A program made the translations under genes and the position numbers. A stretch of DNA of 64,000 nucleotides from Sva-07 sp942492715 (lineage in GTDB: Bacteria > Actinomycetota > Acidimicrobiia > Acidimicrobiales > Ilumatobacteraceae), in NCBI GenBank assembly GCA_942492715.1, contig CALOFW010000012.1:310001-374000 (forward strand). Reading direction: 5' to 3'. The notes beneath the pieces are model-generated. The model saw only the letters and a program-made list of their open reading frames with translations, did no database searches and had not been told where the DNA came from. Shown in pieces: positions 1 through 9,511 of this stretch. Each line of letters starts with the position of its first letter. The first letter of the stretch is position 1.

Positions 1-2595
1 GAGGCGCGCCGTGAACGGTACGGGCCGAACCAGATGGAGGAGGAAGCGCCCCCATCGCCGTTGCGGGTGTTCGCGGAGCAGTTCCGCAGCCCGCTGATCT
101 TCATCCTGCTGGTCGCCTTCGTCGTCACCGTCGTGCTGCGCGAGTTCCTCGACGCCGCGGTCATCGCCGTCGTCCTGGTGCTCAACGCCGTCATCGGCTT
201 CACGCAGGAGCGACGGGCCGAGGGCGCGGTCAGGTCGCTGATGCAACTCGTGGTACCGCACACCAGGGTGCTGCGCGACGGTCACGACCGGGAGATCGAC
301 AGTCGCGAGCTCGTTCCCGGCGACATCGTGCTGCTCGAGTCGGGTATGCGGGTCCCCGCTGATCTCCGGATCGTGGCGGTCAATGCCCTCCAAGTGGACG
401 AATCGTTGCTGACCGGCGAGTCGGCACCGGTCACCAAACACGTCGAGCCGGTCGATGCGGCAGCTGGGCTGTCCGACCGACCGTGCATGGCCTACACCGG
501 GGCAACCGTCACCGCAGGGCGGGGGAGCGGTGTCGTCGTGGCGACGGGGGAGGACACCGAACTCGGGGCGATCGCCGGGCTGATGCGAGGCGAGGAAGTG
601 AGTTCGACACCGCTGCAGCTGCGCATGGACCAATTCGCACGGGTGATCGGCGTCGCCGTCGGGGGAGCGGCGCTCCTCGCGTTCCTGAGCGGCGTTGCAC
701 TCGGCGAGTCGGTGGAGGAGATGTTCCTCGTCTCCGTCGCCCTCGCCGTGTCGGCGGTGCCGGAGGGGCTGCCGGTTGCCGTCACGATCACGCTCGCCGT
801 GGGTGTCCGCCGAATGGCGCAGCGACACGCGATCGTGCGCCGGCTGCCGGCGGTCGAGACGCTCGGTAGCACGACCGTGATCAGCTCCGACAAGACCGGC
901 ACGCTCACCGAGAACCGCATGACGGTCGAGGATCTCCGAACGCCGGGCCACCACTACGTGCTCGCGGGCGGGGCCCCCGACGGCGAGTTCCTGGAGGGCG
1001 CGGAGCCGGCGGCGGTCGACGACGAACGCGCATTCCACCTCACGCTGCTCAGCGGCGTCCTCGCGAACGAAGCCGAGCTGTACTGGTCGGACGATCATCT
1101 CGTCACCTCGGGCGACCCGACCGAGGTCGCGCTCCTGCTCTCCGCGCTGACCGCCGGGATCGAGCCGGCGGACGCCCGCGCCGCCTACCCGCTGGTCGCC
1201 GAGATCCCGTTCGAGCCTGCACGGCAGTACTCGGCAGCGGTTCGCTCACGTCGTGGCGAGCACATCGTGTTCGTGAAGGGGGCCCCGGAGCGAGTGGTCG
1301 CGATGTGCTCCGAGATGCTCGGCGACGATGGCCCGGTGCCGTTGGACTCCGACGCCGTGTCGGCAGCGGCGGCGGAGCTGGCGGCAACCGGTCGCCGGGT
1401 GCTCGCGTTCGCCTACCGGCCTCTCGCGGAACCGCTCGAGGACCCCGACGAACTCGATGATCCCAACGGTCTCGTCCTGGTCGGACTGCAGGGCATGATC
1501 GACCCACCTCGCGCCGGAGTCAGCGATGCGATCGCCGGGTGCCAGGCAGCGGGCATCCGGGTGGTGATGATCACCGGCGACCACGTCGAGACCGCTCGCT
1601 CGGTGGCCATCGAACTCGGCCTCACCGAGCCCAACGACGACGTCGTGACCGGCGTGGATCTCTCCATCCTCTCCGACGCCGAGCTGCGCGATCGCGTGAC
1701 CCGATGCGACGTCTACGCACGGGTGTCGCCCGGCGACAAACTCCGCATCGTCCGAGCGCTGCAATCACACGGCGAGGTCGTCGCCGTGACCGGTGACGGC
1801 GTCAACGACGCTCCTGCGCTCAAGGCGGCCCAGATCGGCATCGCAATGGGCGACAAGGGCACCGACGTCGCCCGCGAGGCGAGCGAGATGGTCCTCGCCG
1901 ACGACAACTTCGTCACGATCGTCGCCGCGGTCGAAGAAGGGAGGGTGACGTTCGACAACATCCGCAAGGTCACCCTGTTCCTCGTGTCGACCGGCGCTGC
2001 CGAGGTGGTGGCGATCGTGCTCGCCGTCTGGCTCGAGTGGCCGCTCGTGTTGATCCCTGCCCAGCTGCTCTGGCTCAACCTGGTGACCAACGGGCTCCAG
2101 GACGTCGCCCTCGCCTTCGAGCCTGCCGAACCCGGGGTTCTCGCCCGACCACCGAGACGGCCGGGCGGTGGAGTGCTCGATCGGGCGCTGTGGGAGCGCG
2201 TGGGCATCGCCGGCGTGGTCATGGGCCTCGGCATGCTCGTGATGTTCCGTTGGGAACTCGATGCGAGCGGTTCGATCGAGAGCGCCCGCACGGTCGCGCT
2301 CAGCACGATGGTCGTGTTCCAGGTGTTCCAGGCGGGCAACACGAGGTCGGAGACCGAGTCGGTCCTGCGCCGCAGCCCGTTCTCCAACCCGTTCCTCCTG
2401 ATCGCGACCGTCGCCGCGCTCAGCGTCCACGTCATCGCGCTCTACCTCCCGGTCACGCAGTACGTCCTGCGGGTCGAACCGATCGGTCTCGACGCCTGGA
2501 TCGCCATCGTCGCGATGGCGACATCGATCATCGTCGCCATGGAGCTCGACAAGTTCGTGCGCCGACATCGTCGGGCGACCGGCCGCCACGACTAG
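1..2595 (+). CDS. Cation-transporting P-type ATPase (P2-like), 5' end outside window
   Basis: ATP-driven cation pump of the inner membrane. The reading frame is open from base 1: codons before the first ATG (34) encode EARRERYGPN, typical of the start of the P-type N domain, so the gene begins upstream and the ATG at 34 is internal. Visible in order: paired N-terminal membrane helices, the LTGES actuator loop near 412, the PEGLP helix-4 motif near 760 (typical of P2 Ca-type pumps), the phosphorylation motif DKTGTLTEN near 889, the hinge GDGVNDAPALK near 1794, and C-terminal membrane helices. In helix 6 the sequence is NLVTNGLQD, with Asn where SERCA-type pumps have the Asp of NLVTDG, so the ion is uncertain. 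The amidohydrolase follows 9 bp later. Confidence 0.92.
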   Translation, partial: EARRERYGPNQMEEEAPPSPLRVFAEQFRSPLIFILLVAFVVTVVLREFLDAAVIAVVLVLNAVIGFTQERRAEGAVRSLMQLVVPHTRVLRDGHDREIDSRELVPGDIVLLESGMRVPADLRIVAVNALQVDESLLTGESAPVTKHVEPVDAAAGLSDRPCMAYTGATVTAGRGSGVVVATGEDTELGAIAGLMRGEEVSSTPLQLRMDQFARVIGVAVGGAALLAFLSGVALGESVEEMFLVSVALAVSAVPEGLPVAVTITLAVGVRRMAQRHAIVRRLPAVETLGSTTVISSDKTGTLTENRMTVEDLRTPGHHYVLAGGAPDGEFLEGAEPAAVDDERAFHLTLLSGVLANEAELYWSDDHLVTSGDPTEVALLLSALTAGIEPADARAAYPLVAEIPFEPARQYSAAVRSRRGEHIVFVKGAPERVVAMCSEMLGDDGPVPLDSDAVSAAAAELAATGRRVLAFAYRPLAEPLEDPDELDDPNGLVLVGLQGMIDPPRAGVSDAIAGCQAAGIRVVMITGDHVETARSVAIELGLTEPNDDVVTGVDLSILSDAELRDRVTRCDVYARVSPGDKLRIVRALQSHGEVVAVTGDGVNDAPALKAAQIGIAMGDKGTDVAREASEMVLADDNFVTIVAAVEEGRVTFDNIRKVTLFLVSTGAAEVVAIVLAVWLEWPLVLIPAQLLWLNLVTNGLQDVALAFEPAEPGVLARPPRRPGGGVLDRALWERVGIAGVVMGLGMLVMFRWELDASGSIESARTVALSTMVVFQVFQAGNTRSETESVLRRSPFSNPFLLIATVAALSVHVIALYLPVTQYVLRVEPIGLDAWIAIVAMATSIIVAMELDKFVRRHRRATGRHD

Positions 2596-2598
2596 CTT
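2593..2598 (+). promoter_or_regulatory. Putative leaderless -10 (TAGCTT) for the amidohydrolase
   Basis: TAGCTT overlaps the end of the ATPase gene and lies 6 nt before the ATG at 2605. Confidence 0.4.
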
Positions 2599-2604
2599 CG
2601 GGTC

Positions 2605-3630
2605 ATGAGCGACCCGGGAACCGCCAGCCAGTCCAGCACCCCGGAGCCGGGGAGCCAGGCCTGGCTCGACTCGGTCATCGAGGAGATCATCGAACCCGAT
2701 GCACCGATCATCGACCCGCACCACCACCTCTGGCCGGTCGGAGGCTCGCTGCCCTACGGGCTCGACGACCTGCTCGCCGACCTGTCGAGCGGGCACCGGA
2801 TCGTCGACACCGTGTTCGTCGAATGCGGTGCCGCGTACCGGGGCGACGGGCCGGTCGAGATGCGACCGGTCGGCGAGACCGAGTTCGTCGCCGCGGAGGC
2901 CGACCGCGCGCCGCGGCAGGTGATGGGGGGCATCGTCGCCCATGCCGACCTCACCGATCTCGGCCGCCTCGACGACGTGCTCGACGCACACGAGGACGCC
3001 GCGCAGGGACGGTTGCGAGGGATCCGACACGCCGGTTCCCATGCACTGCATCCCGAGGTGTTGACGATCCCCGGACGAGCCCCGGTCGGCCTCTACGCGG
3101 CTGCGGACTTCCGCCGTGGTGTCGCACGCCTGGGGGAGCGCGGTCTCACCTACGACACCTGGCACTACCACTATCAGAACCGCGACTTCGCGGCGTTGGC
3201 CCGCGCCGTGCCCGACACCACCATCGTGCTCGACCACTTCGGGACGCCGCTCGGGGTGGGGCCCTACGAAGCGCAGCGCGAGCAGATCTTCTCCCAGTGG
3301 ACTGCCGACATCACCGAGATCGCCGGCTGCCCGAACGTCGTGGCCAAGATCGGCGGGTTGGCGATGCCCGACAACGGCTTCGGCTGGCACACCGCCGAGC
3401 GGCCGCCGACGTCGGACGAATTCGTCGAGGCGCAGCGGCGCTACTACCTCCACACGATCGAGCAGTTCGGCCCGCGACGCTGCATGTTCGAGTCGAACTT
3501 CCCGGTCGACCGGTTCTCGCTGTCGTATCGCGTGGTGTGGAACGGATTCAAGAAGATGATCGCCGACTTCACGCCCGACGAACGCGACGTGATGCTCCGA
3601 GGAACCGCCGAGCGCATCTACCGACTCTGA
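2605..3630 (+). CDS. Amidohydrolase-2 family metal-dependent hydrolase
   Basis: A 341-residue TIM-barrel protein of the amidohydrolase-2 family, which includes dicarboxylate lactonases and decarboxylases. Seen: the N-terminal metal-binding strand IIDPHHHLW near residues 34-42, VLDHFGTPLG in the middle (conserved His), and ESNFPVDRF near residue 298, where the family has the C-terminal catalytic Asp. The substrate cannot be named from sequence. It follows the ATPase by 9 bp and converges on the SDR at 3691. No signal peptide, so cytoplasmic. Confidence 0.85.
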   Translation: MSDPGTASQSSTPEPGSQAWLDSVIEEIIEPDAPIIDPHHHLWPVGGSLPYGLDDLLADLSSGHRIVDTVFVECGAAYRGDGPVEMRPVGETEFVAAEADRAPRQVMGGIVAHADLTDLGRLDDVLDAHEDAAQGRLRGIRHAGSHALHPEVLTIPGRAPVGLYAAADFRRGVARLGERGLTYDTWHYHYQNRDFAALARAVPDTTIVLDHFGTPLGVGPYEAQREQIFSQWTADITEIAGCPNVVAKIGGLAMPDNGFGWHTAERPPTSDEFVEAQRRYYLHTIEQFGPRRCMFESNFPVDRFSLSYRVVWNGFKKMIADFTPDERDVMLRGTAERIYRL

Positions 3631-3690
3631 ACGCCCCAGTGTGCGATGAGGTCGCGGCGCGAGGGTGGTCCGGAACCTGATCGGTGAGGG

Positions 3691-4590
3691 TCACTCGGGC
3701 GGCAGCATCGCCGCCATGACCTCCGCCACCATCTGCGACCGCGGGGGCATCCCCGGAAACTCTTCCGGTCGCTCGGGATTCAGCCCCTCGCCGACGCTGT
3801 GGAAGCGCTCCATGGCGATCTCGACCCACTCCGGATGCGGGAAGATCCAGTATCGATCGGACCTGACGGCGTCGAGCACCAGATCCGCGACAGCGCCAGG
3901 CTGCATGCCCTCGTCGATCGCCCGGCGGAGGTAGTTGAGGCCGACCTCACCTCCGGCATCGCGCACCGGTGTCTCGCCGAACTCCCCCGGCCAGTTCCGG
4001 TCCGACTCGGCGATCCCCGTACGCACCCAGCCAGGACACAGGCAACTCACACCGACCGGCAGTTGTGCATCCTTCATGCTGGAGTAGAGCCCCTCGCTGA
4101 TCGCCACGACGGCATGTTTTGTCGCGTCGTACGGAGCGGAGAAACCCGGATAGAGGCCCAACATCGACGCCGTGTTGACGATGTGGCCGCCGCCCGACAG
4201 GACGATGTGGGGGAGGAACGCCCGAATGCCGTGGACGACGCCCCACAGGTTGACGCCGATCACCCACTCCCACGTCTCGATCGGGCCGATCCAGGGATCG
4301 CCTGCGCCGCCGACACCCGCGTTGTTGCACACCACGTGCACGGCGCCGAAGCGTTCCATCGTTGCCGCCGCGAGGGCTTCGACCTGGTCGGCCTTGCTGA
4401 CGTCGGTGACGACCGCGAGTGTGTCGACCCCCTGGGCTGCCACCTCTGCCGCCGCCGCCTCGAGCGCATCGGCCTGCACGTCGGCCAGCACGACGGAACA
4501 CCCCGCCGCAGCGAACGCGTTGGCCATTGCGAGTCCGATGCCGCTGGCTGCCCCTGTGACGACTGCCACTCTGCCTGGTCCGAGTTCCAT
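3691..4590 (-). CDS. Short-chain dehydrogenase/reductase (SDR)
   Basis: A 299-residue classical SDR. N-terminal Rossmann motif TGAASGIG, acidic residue in LADVQ at the end of strand 2 (suggests NAD rather than NADP), NNAGV, and the YxxxK catalytic pair in YDATK. The C-terminal extension is longer than in FabG proteins. The start at 4590 (MELGPGR) is chosen because an AAGGGGG ribosome site lies 5 nt upstream and the Rossmann strand begins within ten residues. It is divergent from oleA with about 120 bp between them, so a role linked to the olefin cluster is possible but unproven. Confidence 0.85.
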   Translation of the reverse strand: MELGPGRVAVVTGAASGIGLAMANAFAAAGCSVVLADVQADALEAAAAEVAAQGVDTLAVVTDVSKADQVEALAAATMERFGAVHVVCNNAGVGGAGDPWIGPIETWEWVIGVNLWGVVHGIRAFLPHIVLSGGGHIVNTASMLGLYPGFSAPYDATKHAVVAISEGLYSSMKDAQLPVGVSCLCPGWVRTGIAESDRNWPGEFGETPVRDAGGEVGLNYLRRAIDEGMQPGAVADLVLDAVRSDRYWIFPHPEWVEIAMERFHSVGEGLNPERPEEFPGMPPRSQMVAEVMAAMLPPE

Positions 4591-4700
4591 CCGTGCCCCC
4601 TTGGTCGTTGATCCCGGCGGCGAACCTAGCCACCAGATCGGTGGTGGAACGACCCCGCTGGGCGTGCACCGATGACGTAGGCTGCCGACCACCCATGGGA

Positions 4701-4705
4701 AAGGA
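4701..4705 (+). promoter_or_regulatory. Ribosome binding site AAGGA of oleA
   Basis: AAGGA 6 nt before the ATG at 4712 fixes the oleA start. A TAGGCT hexamer at 4678-4683 is a plausible -10, giving a leader of about 20 nt. Confidence 0.5.
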
Positions 4706-4711
4706 CCGCCG

Positions 4712-5737
4712 ATGACCGAGAACTCCGTAATGACCCACCGAAACGTCGGGGTCCTGGCCATCGAAGCCGTCGAAGCGCCAGAGGTGGTGACGTCGGCCTG
4801 GATCGACGAACAACTCGCCGAAACGTACGAACGGACCGGCCTCAAGGCGGGCACGCTGTCCGAACTCGCAGGGATCGAGGCGCGACGCTGGTGGCCCGAA
4901 GGTGTCACCTTCGATCAGGCCGCGGCGATGGCCGGACGAGCTGCGCTCGACGCTGCCGGCATCGACCCGAACCGAGTCGGGATGCTGATCTCCACATCGG
5001 TCTGCAAGCACCATCTCGAGCCGTCGGTCGCGTGCGCGGTCCACCACCAACTCCAGCTCGGTCCCAGCTGTCTGAACTTCGACGTCGGCAATGCATGTCT
5101 GGGCTTCATCAACGGCATGCAGATCGCAGCCGCGGCGATCGACGCCGGCGCCATCGACTACGCGCTGATCGTCGACGGCGAAGGCAGTCGCTACACGCAG
5201 GAGACCACGATCGCCCGTCTGCAGCAGCCGACCACGGAGGCGGCGGACATCTTCGCCGAGTTCGCGTCGCTCACACTCGGCTCGGGTGCGGCTGCCGCCG
5301 TGCTCTGCCGGCTCGACGAGCACCCGCAAGCCCATCAGCTGGTTGGCGGTATCGCTCGATCGGGGACGCAGCACCACGAACTCTGCGTCGGCGACCTCGA
5401 TCGGATGACCACCGACACCCACGGCCTGCTCGTCGCCGGGCTCGACCTCGCGGAGGCCGCGTGGAAGCACTCCGGCCACGACTTCGACTGGGAAGTCGGC
5501 ATGGACTGGTACATCATCCACCAGGTCAGTCAGGTCCACACCCGGCTGATCACCGAACGCCTCGGGATCGACCCGTCGAAGGCGCCGCTCACGTTCCCGG
5601 AGTACGGCAACGTCGGTCCGGCAGCGATCCCGATCACCCTCGTCAGCGTCGCGGACCGCGTCGAGGTCGGCGACCGGGTGCTCTGCATGGGCATCGGATC
5701 GGGACTGAACACGAGTTTCACCGAAATCGTCTGGTGA
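4712..5737 (+). CDS. oleA: OleA: acyl-CoA head-to-head condensing enzyme
   Basis: Thiolase-superfamily enzyme that condenses two fatty acyl-CoAs into a 2-alkyl-3-ketoacid, the first step of long-chain olefin synthesis. Its 341 residues match OleA length. Visible: nucleophile Cys129 in NACLGF; Glu103 in HLEPS, at the place of the OleA-specific glutamate that reaches in from the partner subunit; active-site His in WYIIHQVSQVH; and Asn in EYGNVGPA. This set, and the following oleBC and oleD, separates it from FabH. It overlaps oleBC by 4 bp (GTGA), so translation is probably coupled. Confidence 0.9.
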   Translation: MTENSVMTHRNVGVLAIEAVEAPEVVTSAWIDEQLAETYERTGLKAGTLSELAGIEARRWWPEGVTFDQAAAMAGRAALDAAGIDPNRVGMLISTSVCKHHLEPSVACAVHHQLQLGPSCLNFDVGNACLGFINGMQIAAAAIDAGAIDYALIVDGEGSRYTQETTIARLQQPTTEAADIFAEFASLTLGSGAAAAVLCRLDEHPQAHQLVGGIARSGTQHHELCVGDLDRMTTDTHGLLVAGLDLAEAAWKHSGHDFDWEVGMDWYIIHQVSQVHTRLITERLGIDPSKAPLTFPEYGNVGPAAIPITLVSVADRVEVGDRVLCMGIGSGLNTSFTEIVW

Positions 5738-8337
5738 CGGAGGCGTCCAAGAGCGCCACGGCGGGAGAGCCCGGCTGGTCGCCGGAACCGCCGTCGCACG
5801 CCGACTGGCAGCGCTGGGGGCTCGATCCCTCCTGGTCGCACTTCGTCGACGTGCCGAGCCACGTGGGCGGGAGCCATCGCTGGCACGTACTCGACACCGG
5901 GGTGCCCGACGGAGCCGATCCCTCCGTCACACCCACGGTGTTGTGCGTCCACGGCAACCCGACGTGGGGGTACGCCTGGGCGACGTTCCTGCGGGGGTTG
6001 CACGGTCGCTACCGCGTGGTCGCGGTCGATCAGCTCGGCATGGGTTTCAGCGAGCGCACCGCACGTCGCCGCTACACCGACCGCGTCCGCGACCTCGACG
6101 ACGTGGTCGTGGCGCTCGACCTCCCGAGATCGGCACCGCTGGTGGTGGCTGCACACGACTGGGGCGGTGCAATCGCCATGGGGTGGGTGGTACAGGATCC
6201 CCGCCAGGTCGCAGGCATGATCCTGTGCAACACGGGGATCGCCGTGCCGCAGGGACGCGAGGCGCCGGGGATCATCCGGCTCGCCGCGTGGGCACCGATC
6301 CTCGACCTGGTGTGTCGGGGCACTCCCACGTTCGTCGAAGGGACCGTGCGCCTGTCGGGCCGACGGATCTCGAAGATCGACCGCGAGGCGTTCCGGGCCC
6401 CGTACCGAACCGCTCCGTCGCGAGCGGCGATCGCCGACTTCGTCGACGACATTCCGCTTCGACCCGGACACCCGTCCGAGGCGGCGATCGCTGACGTCGC
6501 TGCACGGCTCCCCGGCGTGAAGGCACCGGTGCTCCTGGCGTGGGGCGCGAAGGATCCGGTCTTCGACGACGACTTCTGCGCCGACCTCGCAGGTCGATTC
6601 CCGAACACGACGGTCCACCGTTTCGCCAAGGCCAATCATCTCGTGATGCCCGAGGCCGACGTCGCCGGTGTCGCAGGAGCCTGGCTGGCCGATCTGTTCG
6701 CGGGACGCCTGGCGGCATCGCCACCCGAGGAAGCGCCGACGGCGATCGACGGGCCGTCCGCGCTCGGTGGGACGGCGAACCTGTGGTCGGCGATCGACAA
6801 CCGACGCGACGACGACCGGGACGCGTTCGTCGACCTGGCCACGGCCGAATCGATCTCGTTTGCCACGCTCGCCCGCCGTGTCGACGGCGTGGCAGCGGAA
6901 CTCGTCCGTCGCGGCCTGCAACCCGGTGACCATGTCGCGATGCTCACGCCGCCGGGCGTCGACCTCGCAGCCGCGGTGTACGGCGTGTGGCGCGCCGGCG
7001 GGGTCACCGTGATCGCCGATCGTGGGCTCGGCCTGCGCGGGCTCGGTCGGGCGGTTCGTTCCACGCGCCCCCGCTGGGTGATCGGGCCCAAGTCGGCGCT
7101 CGCCGCAGCCACCACCATGAGATGGGCGCCACGGGCGCAACGGCTCGACGTCCACGACCTGATCGCGGCAGCCGACACGACCGCGCTCGGTCCACCGTCG
7201 GGGCCCGGCCCCGATGATCCCGCCGCTGTGTTGTTCACCTCCGGAGCAACCGGTCCGGCCAAGGGCGTCCGCTACCTCCACCGCCAGCTGGTCGCGCAGC
7301 GAGATGCCCTGGCCGGTACCTACTCGATCACGGCGAACGATCGTCTCGTCGCAGCGTTCGCTCCCTTCGCGCTCTACGGGCCCGCACTCGGGATCACCAC
7401 GGCGCTGCCGGCCTGCGACGTCACCAAACCGGCCGAACTCACCGCGGCGATGCTCGACGAGGCGTGCACCCGGATCGACGCAACACTCGCCTTCGCGTCA
7501 CCGTCGGCGCTCGCCAACGTCGTCGCGACCAATGCCGGATCGCAGCGCACGGGATTCCTCGGCCTGCGCCTCGTGCTCTCGGCCGGCGCTCCGGTGCCGT
7601 CGGAAACGCTCCGGGCGGTCGCCGAGCTCGCACCGGCCGCTCGGCTCCGTACCCCGTACGGGATGACCGAGGTCCTCCCGGTCGCCGACATCGAGTTGGC
7701 CGAGATCGCCGAGGCGGAGACCGACGATCCCGCCGGTGGCGTCTGCGTGGGCCGACCGGTGATGGGTGCCGACGTGCGGATCTCCGCCCTCGGATTCGAG
7801 CCCGACACCCTGCCCGATGCGCTCGCCCCGATGGCACTCGGAGAGATCCTCGTCAGGGCGCCCTGGGTGTCCGACGGCTACCTGGGCATGTGGGCCACGC
7901 AGCGCGCGGCCCGTCCGGGCGCCGGCCAGTGGCACCGGTCGGGTGACGTCGGCCATGTCGACGCCCTCGGACGGCTGTGGGTCGAAGGCCGTGCCGTGCA
8001 CGTGATCCACACCGCTGCCGGGCCGGTCACGCCCGTCCCGGTCGAGCGGGTCGTCGAGCGGGCGCTCGCGGTGTCGCGGGCGGCGGCAGTCGGGGTCGGA
8101 CCCGTCGGGAGCCAGCAGCTGGTGGTGGTCGTCGAGCAGCCCGGAGTCGACGACGGTCCCGCCCCGTCCGATGTCGCCGACAGCGTGCGGGCGGTCGTCG
8201 ACGGGCCTGTCGCAGCCGTCCTCGTCGTGGAGGCGCTGCCGGTCGACATCCGGCACAACGCCAAGATCGACCGGTCCGCCGTCGCTGCGTGGGCATCGGC
8301 CCTGTTGGCCGGCAGTCGCACGCGGGCGCTGAGCTGA
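5734..8337 (+). CDS. oleBC: OleBC fusion: beta-lactone decarboxylase + beta-lactone synthetase
   Basis: An 867-residue two-domain protein. Residues about 30-325 form an alpha/beta hydrolase of the haloalkane-dehalogenase type: HGNPTWG oxyanion loop, nucleophile Asp142 in AAHDWGG, and catalytic His in AKANHLV. This is OleB, which decarboxylates a cis-beta-lactone to a cis-alkene. Residues about 340-867 form an AMP-dependent ligase fold: FTSGATGPAKG near 500, TPYGMTEV near 640, SGDVGHVD near 735, and the C-terminal Lys in HNAKIDR. This is OleC, which closes the beta-hydroxy acid to the beta-lactone. Such fusions are known in actinobacterial ole clusters. The start is the GTG overlapping the oleA stop; oleD follows 10 bp later. 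Confidence 0.9.
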   Translation: MTEASKSATAGEPGWSPEPPSHADWQRWGLDPSWSHFVDVPSHVGGSHRWHVLDTGVPDGADPSVTPTVLCVHGNPTWGYAWATFLRGLHGRYRVVAVDQLGMGFSERTARRRYTDRVRDLDDVVVALDLPRSAPLVVAAHDWGGAIAMGWVVQDPRQVAGMILCNTGIAVPQGREAPGIIRLAAWAPILDLVCRGTPTFVEGTVRLSGRRISKIDREAFRAPYRTAPSRAAIADFVDDIPLRPGHPSEAAIADVAARLPGVKAPVLLAWGAKDPVFDDDFCADLAGRFPNTTVHRFAKANHLVMPEADVAGVAGAWLADLFAGRLAASPPEEAPTAIDGPSALGGTANLWSAIDNRRDDDRDAFVDLATAESISFATLARRVDGVAAELVRRGLQPGDHVAMLTPPGVDLAAAVYGVWRAGGVTVIADRGLGLRGLGRAVRSTRPRWVIGPKSALAAATTMRWAPRAQRLDVHDLIAAADTTALGPPSGPGPDDPAAVLFTSGATGPAKGVRYLHRQLVAQRDALAGTYSITANDRLVAAFAPFALYGPALGITTALPACDVTKPAELTAAMLDEACTRIDATLAFASPSALANVVATNAGSQRTGFLGLRLVLSAGAPVPSETLRAVAELAPAARLRTPYGMTEVLPVADIELAEIAEAETDDPAGGVCVGRPVMGADVRISALGFEPDTLPDALAPMALGEILVRAPWVSDGYLGMWATQRAARPGAGQWHRSGDVGHVDALGRLWVEGRAVHVIHTAAGPVTPVPVERVVERALAVSRAAAVGVGPVGSQQLVVVVEQPGVDDGPAPSDVADSVRAVVDGPVAAVLVVEALPVDIRHNAKIDRSAVAAWASALLAGSRTRALS

Positions 8338-8347
8338 GGGCGCCGCC

Positions 8348-9370
8348 GTGCAGGTACTGGTCACGGGTGCGTCGAGCCTGATCGGTGCGGGCGTCGCACG
8401 GTCCCTGAGCAAACGGGGCGATTCTGTCGTCTGCCTGCAACGTCATTCGGCGGACGCCCTCGACGGCCTCGATGGTGTGACCCAGCGCCTCGGCGACATC
8501 CGCGACGCGGACGCCGTGCGGTCGGCCGCGGCGGGGTGTGACGCGATCGTGCACGTCGCTGCCAAGGTCGGCGTGGTCGGCGCCTGGGAGGACTACCGGG
8601 CCGTGAACGTCCAGGGCACCGAGCACGTCGTCGCCGCCGCGCTCGAGTACGACATCGACCGGATCGTGCACGTCTCCTCGCCCTCGGTGGCCCATGGCGG
8701 CGAGCCGATCATCGGTGGTGGCGCCGATGCCCCGGTGTTCGGTCGTCAACGAGCGTGGTACGCCGAGTCGAAGGCGGTGGCCGAGTACGTCGCGCTCGCG
8801 ATGGCGTCCGACCGATGCGGTGTGGTCGCTGTCCGGCCGCACCTCGTGTGGGGCCCCGGTGACACACAGCTCGTCGGACGCATCGTCGAACGCGCAGCGG
8901 CGGGGCGACTCGCCCTGGTGGGTGGGGGTCGGGCCCTCGTCGACACCACCTACATCGACAACGCGGTCGACGCACTCGTCGCCGCGCTCGACGCCGTCGG
9001 CCCCGGTGCCGTGTGTTCGGGACGGGCCTACGTGGTCTCGAACGGTGAACCCCGGATGATCCGCGAACTCGTCGAGGGGATCTGCCGGGCTGCCGGCGTG
9101 CCATTCGCCCCCCGCAACGTGTCGCTGGGTGTCGGCCGCTCCGCTGGAGCCCTGGTCGAGCGGCTCTGGCCGTTGCTCCGGCGCGACGACGAGCCGCCGC
9201 TGACCCGGTTCCTCGCCGAGCAGCTGGGGACCGCCCACTGGTTCGATCTGCGCCCGGCACGCGACGACCTCGGTTGGTCGCCGTCGGTGTCGATCGACGA
9301 CGGTCTCACCCGTCTCGCCGACTGGTACGCCTCGCTGGCAGGTCAGGGCGCCGGCCCGGCGTCCGGCTGA
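8348..9370 (+). CDS. oleD: OleD: NADPH-dependent 2-alkyl-3-ketoacid reductase
   Basis: Extended SDR of the 3-beta-hydroxysteroid dehydrogenase-like group, 340 residues. Seen: N-terminal nucleotide motif VTGASSLIGAG, GDIRD after strand 3, HVAAKVG, SSPSV, and the catalytic YAESK near residue 138. In the pathway it reduces the OleA product to the beta-hydroxy acid used by the OleC domain. The start is GTG at 8348. It is the last gene of the cluster; tRNA-Cys follows 65 bp later. Confidence 0.87.
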   Translation: MQVLVTGASSLIGAGVARSLSKRGDSVVCLQRHSADALDGLDGVTQRLGDIRDADAVRSAAAGCDAIVHVAAKVGVVGAWEDYRAVNVQGTEHVVAAALEYDIDRIVHVSSPSVAHGGEPIIGGGADAPVFGRQRAWYAESKAVAEYVALAMASDRCGVVAVRPHLVWGPGDTQLVGRIVERAAAGRLALVGGGRALVDTTYIDNAVDALVAALDAVGPGAVCSGRAYVVSNGEPRMIRELVEGICRAAGVPFAPRNVSLGVGRSAGALVERLWPLLRRDDEPPLTRFLAEQLGTAHWFDLRPARDDLGWSPSVSIDDGLTRLADWYASLAGQGAGPASG

Positions 9371-9417
9371 TCGGGCCTCCGGACGTCGTCGCGGCCCCGT
9401 TTGCCAGGAGAGCCCGC

Positions 9418-9423
9418 TATCCT
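9418..9423 (+). promoter_or_regulatory. Possible -10 (TATCCT) for tRNA-Cys
   Basis: TATCCT ends 12 nt before the mature tRNA 5' end. No clear -35 at normal spacing. Confidence 0.35.
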
Positions 9424-9435
9424 CGGCACCTCACT

Positions 9436-9510
9436 GGCGACGTGGCCGAGTGGTTTAGGCAACGGCCTGCAAAGCCGTGTACATGAGTTCGATTCTCATC
9501 GTCGCCTCCA
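9436..9510 (+). tRNA. tRNA-Cys (anticodon GCA)
   Basis: Complete cloverleaf. Acceptor arms 9436-9442 and 9500-9506 pair over 7 bp. Anticodon stem ACGGC/GCCGT (9462-9466, 9474-9478) carries loop CTGCAAA with GCA at 9469-9471. T arm ATGAG/CTCAT with loop TTCGATT. Discriminator base T at 9507, as expected for cysteine tRNAs, and an encoded CCA at 9508-9510. A strong hairpin follows at once. Confidence 0.96.
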
Positions 9511-9511
9511 A

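Noticed and set aside
1765..3453. 562-codon frame opposite the ATPase and amidohydrolase
   Set aside because: No motifs; spans two real genes on the other strand.
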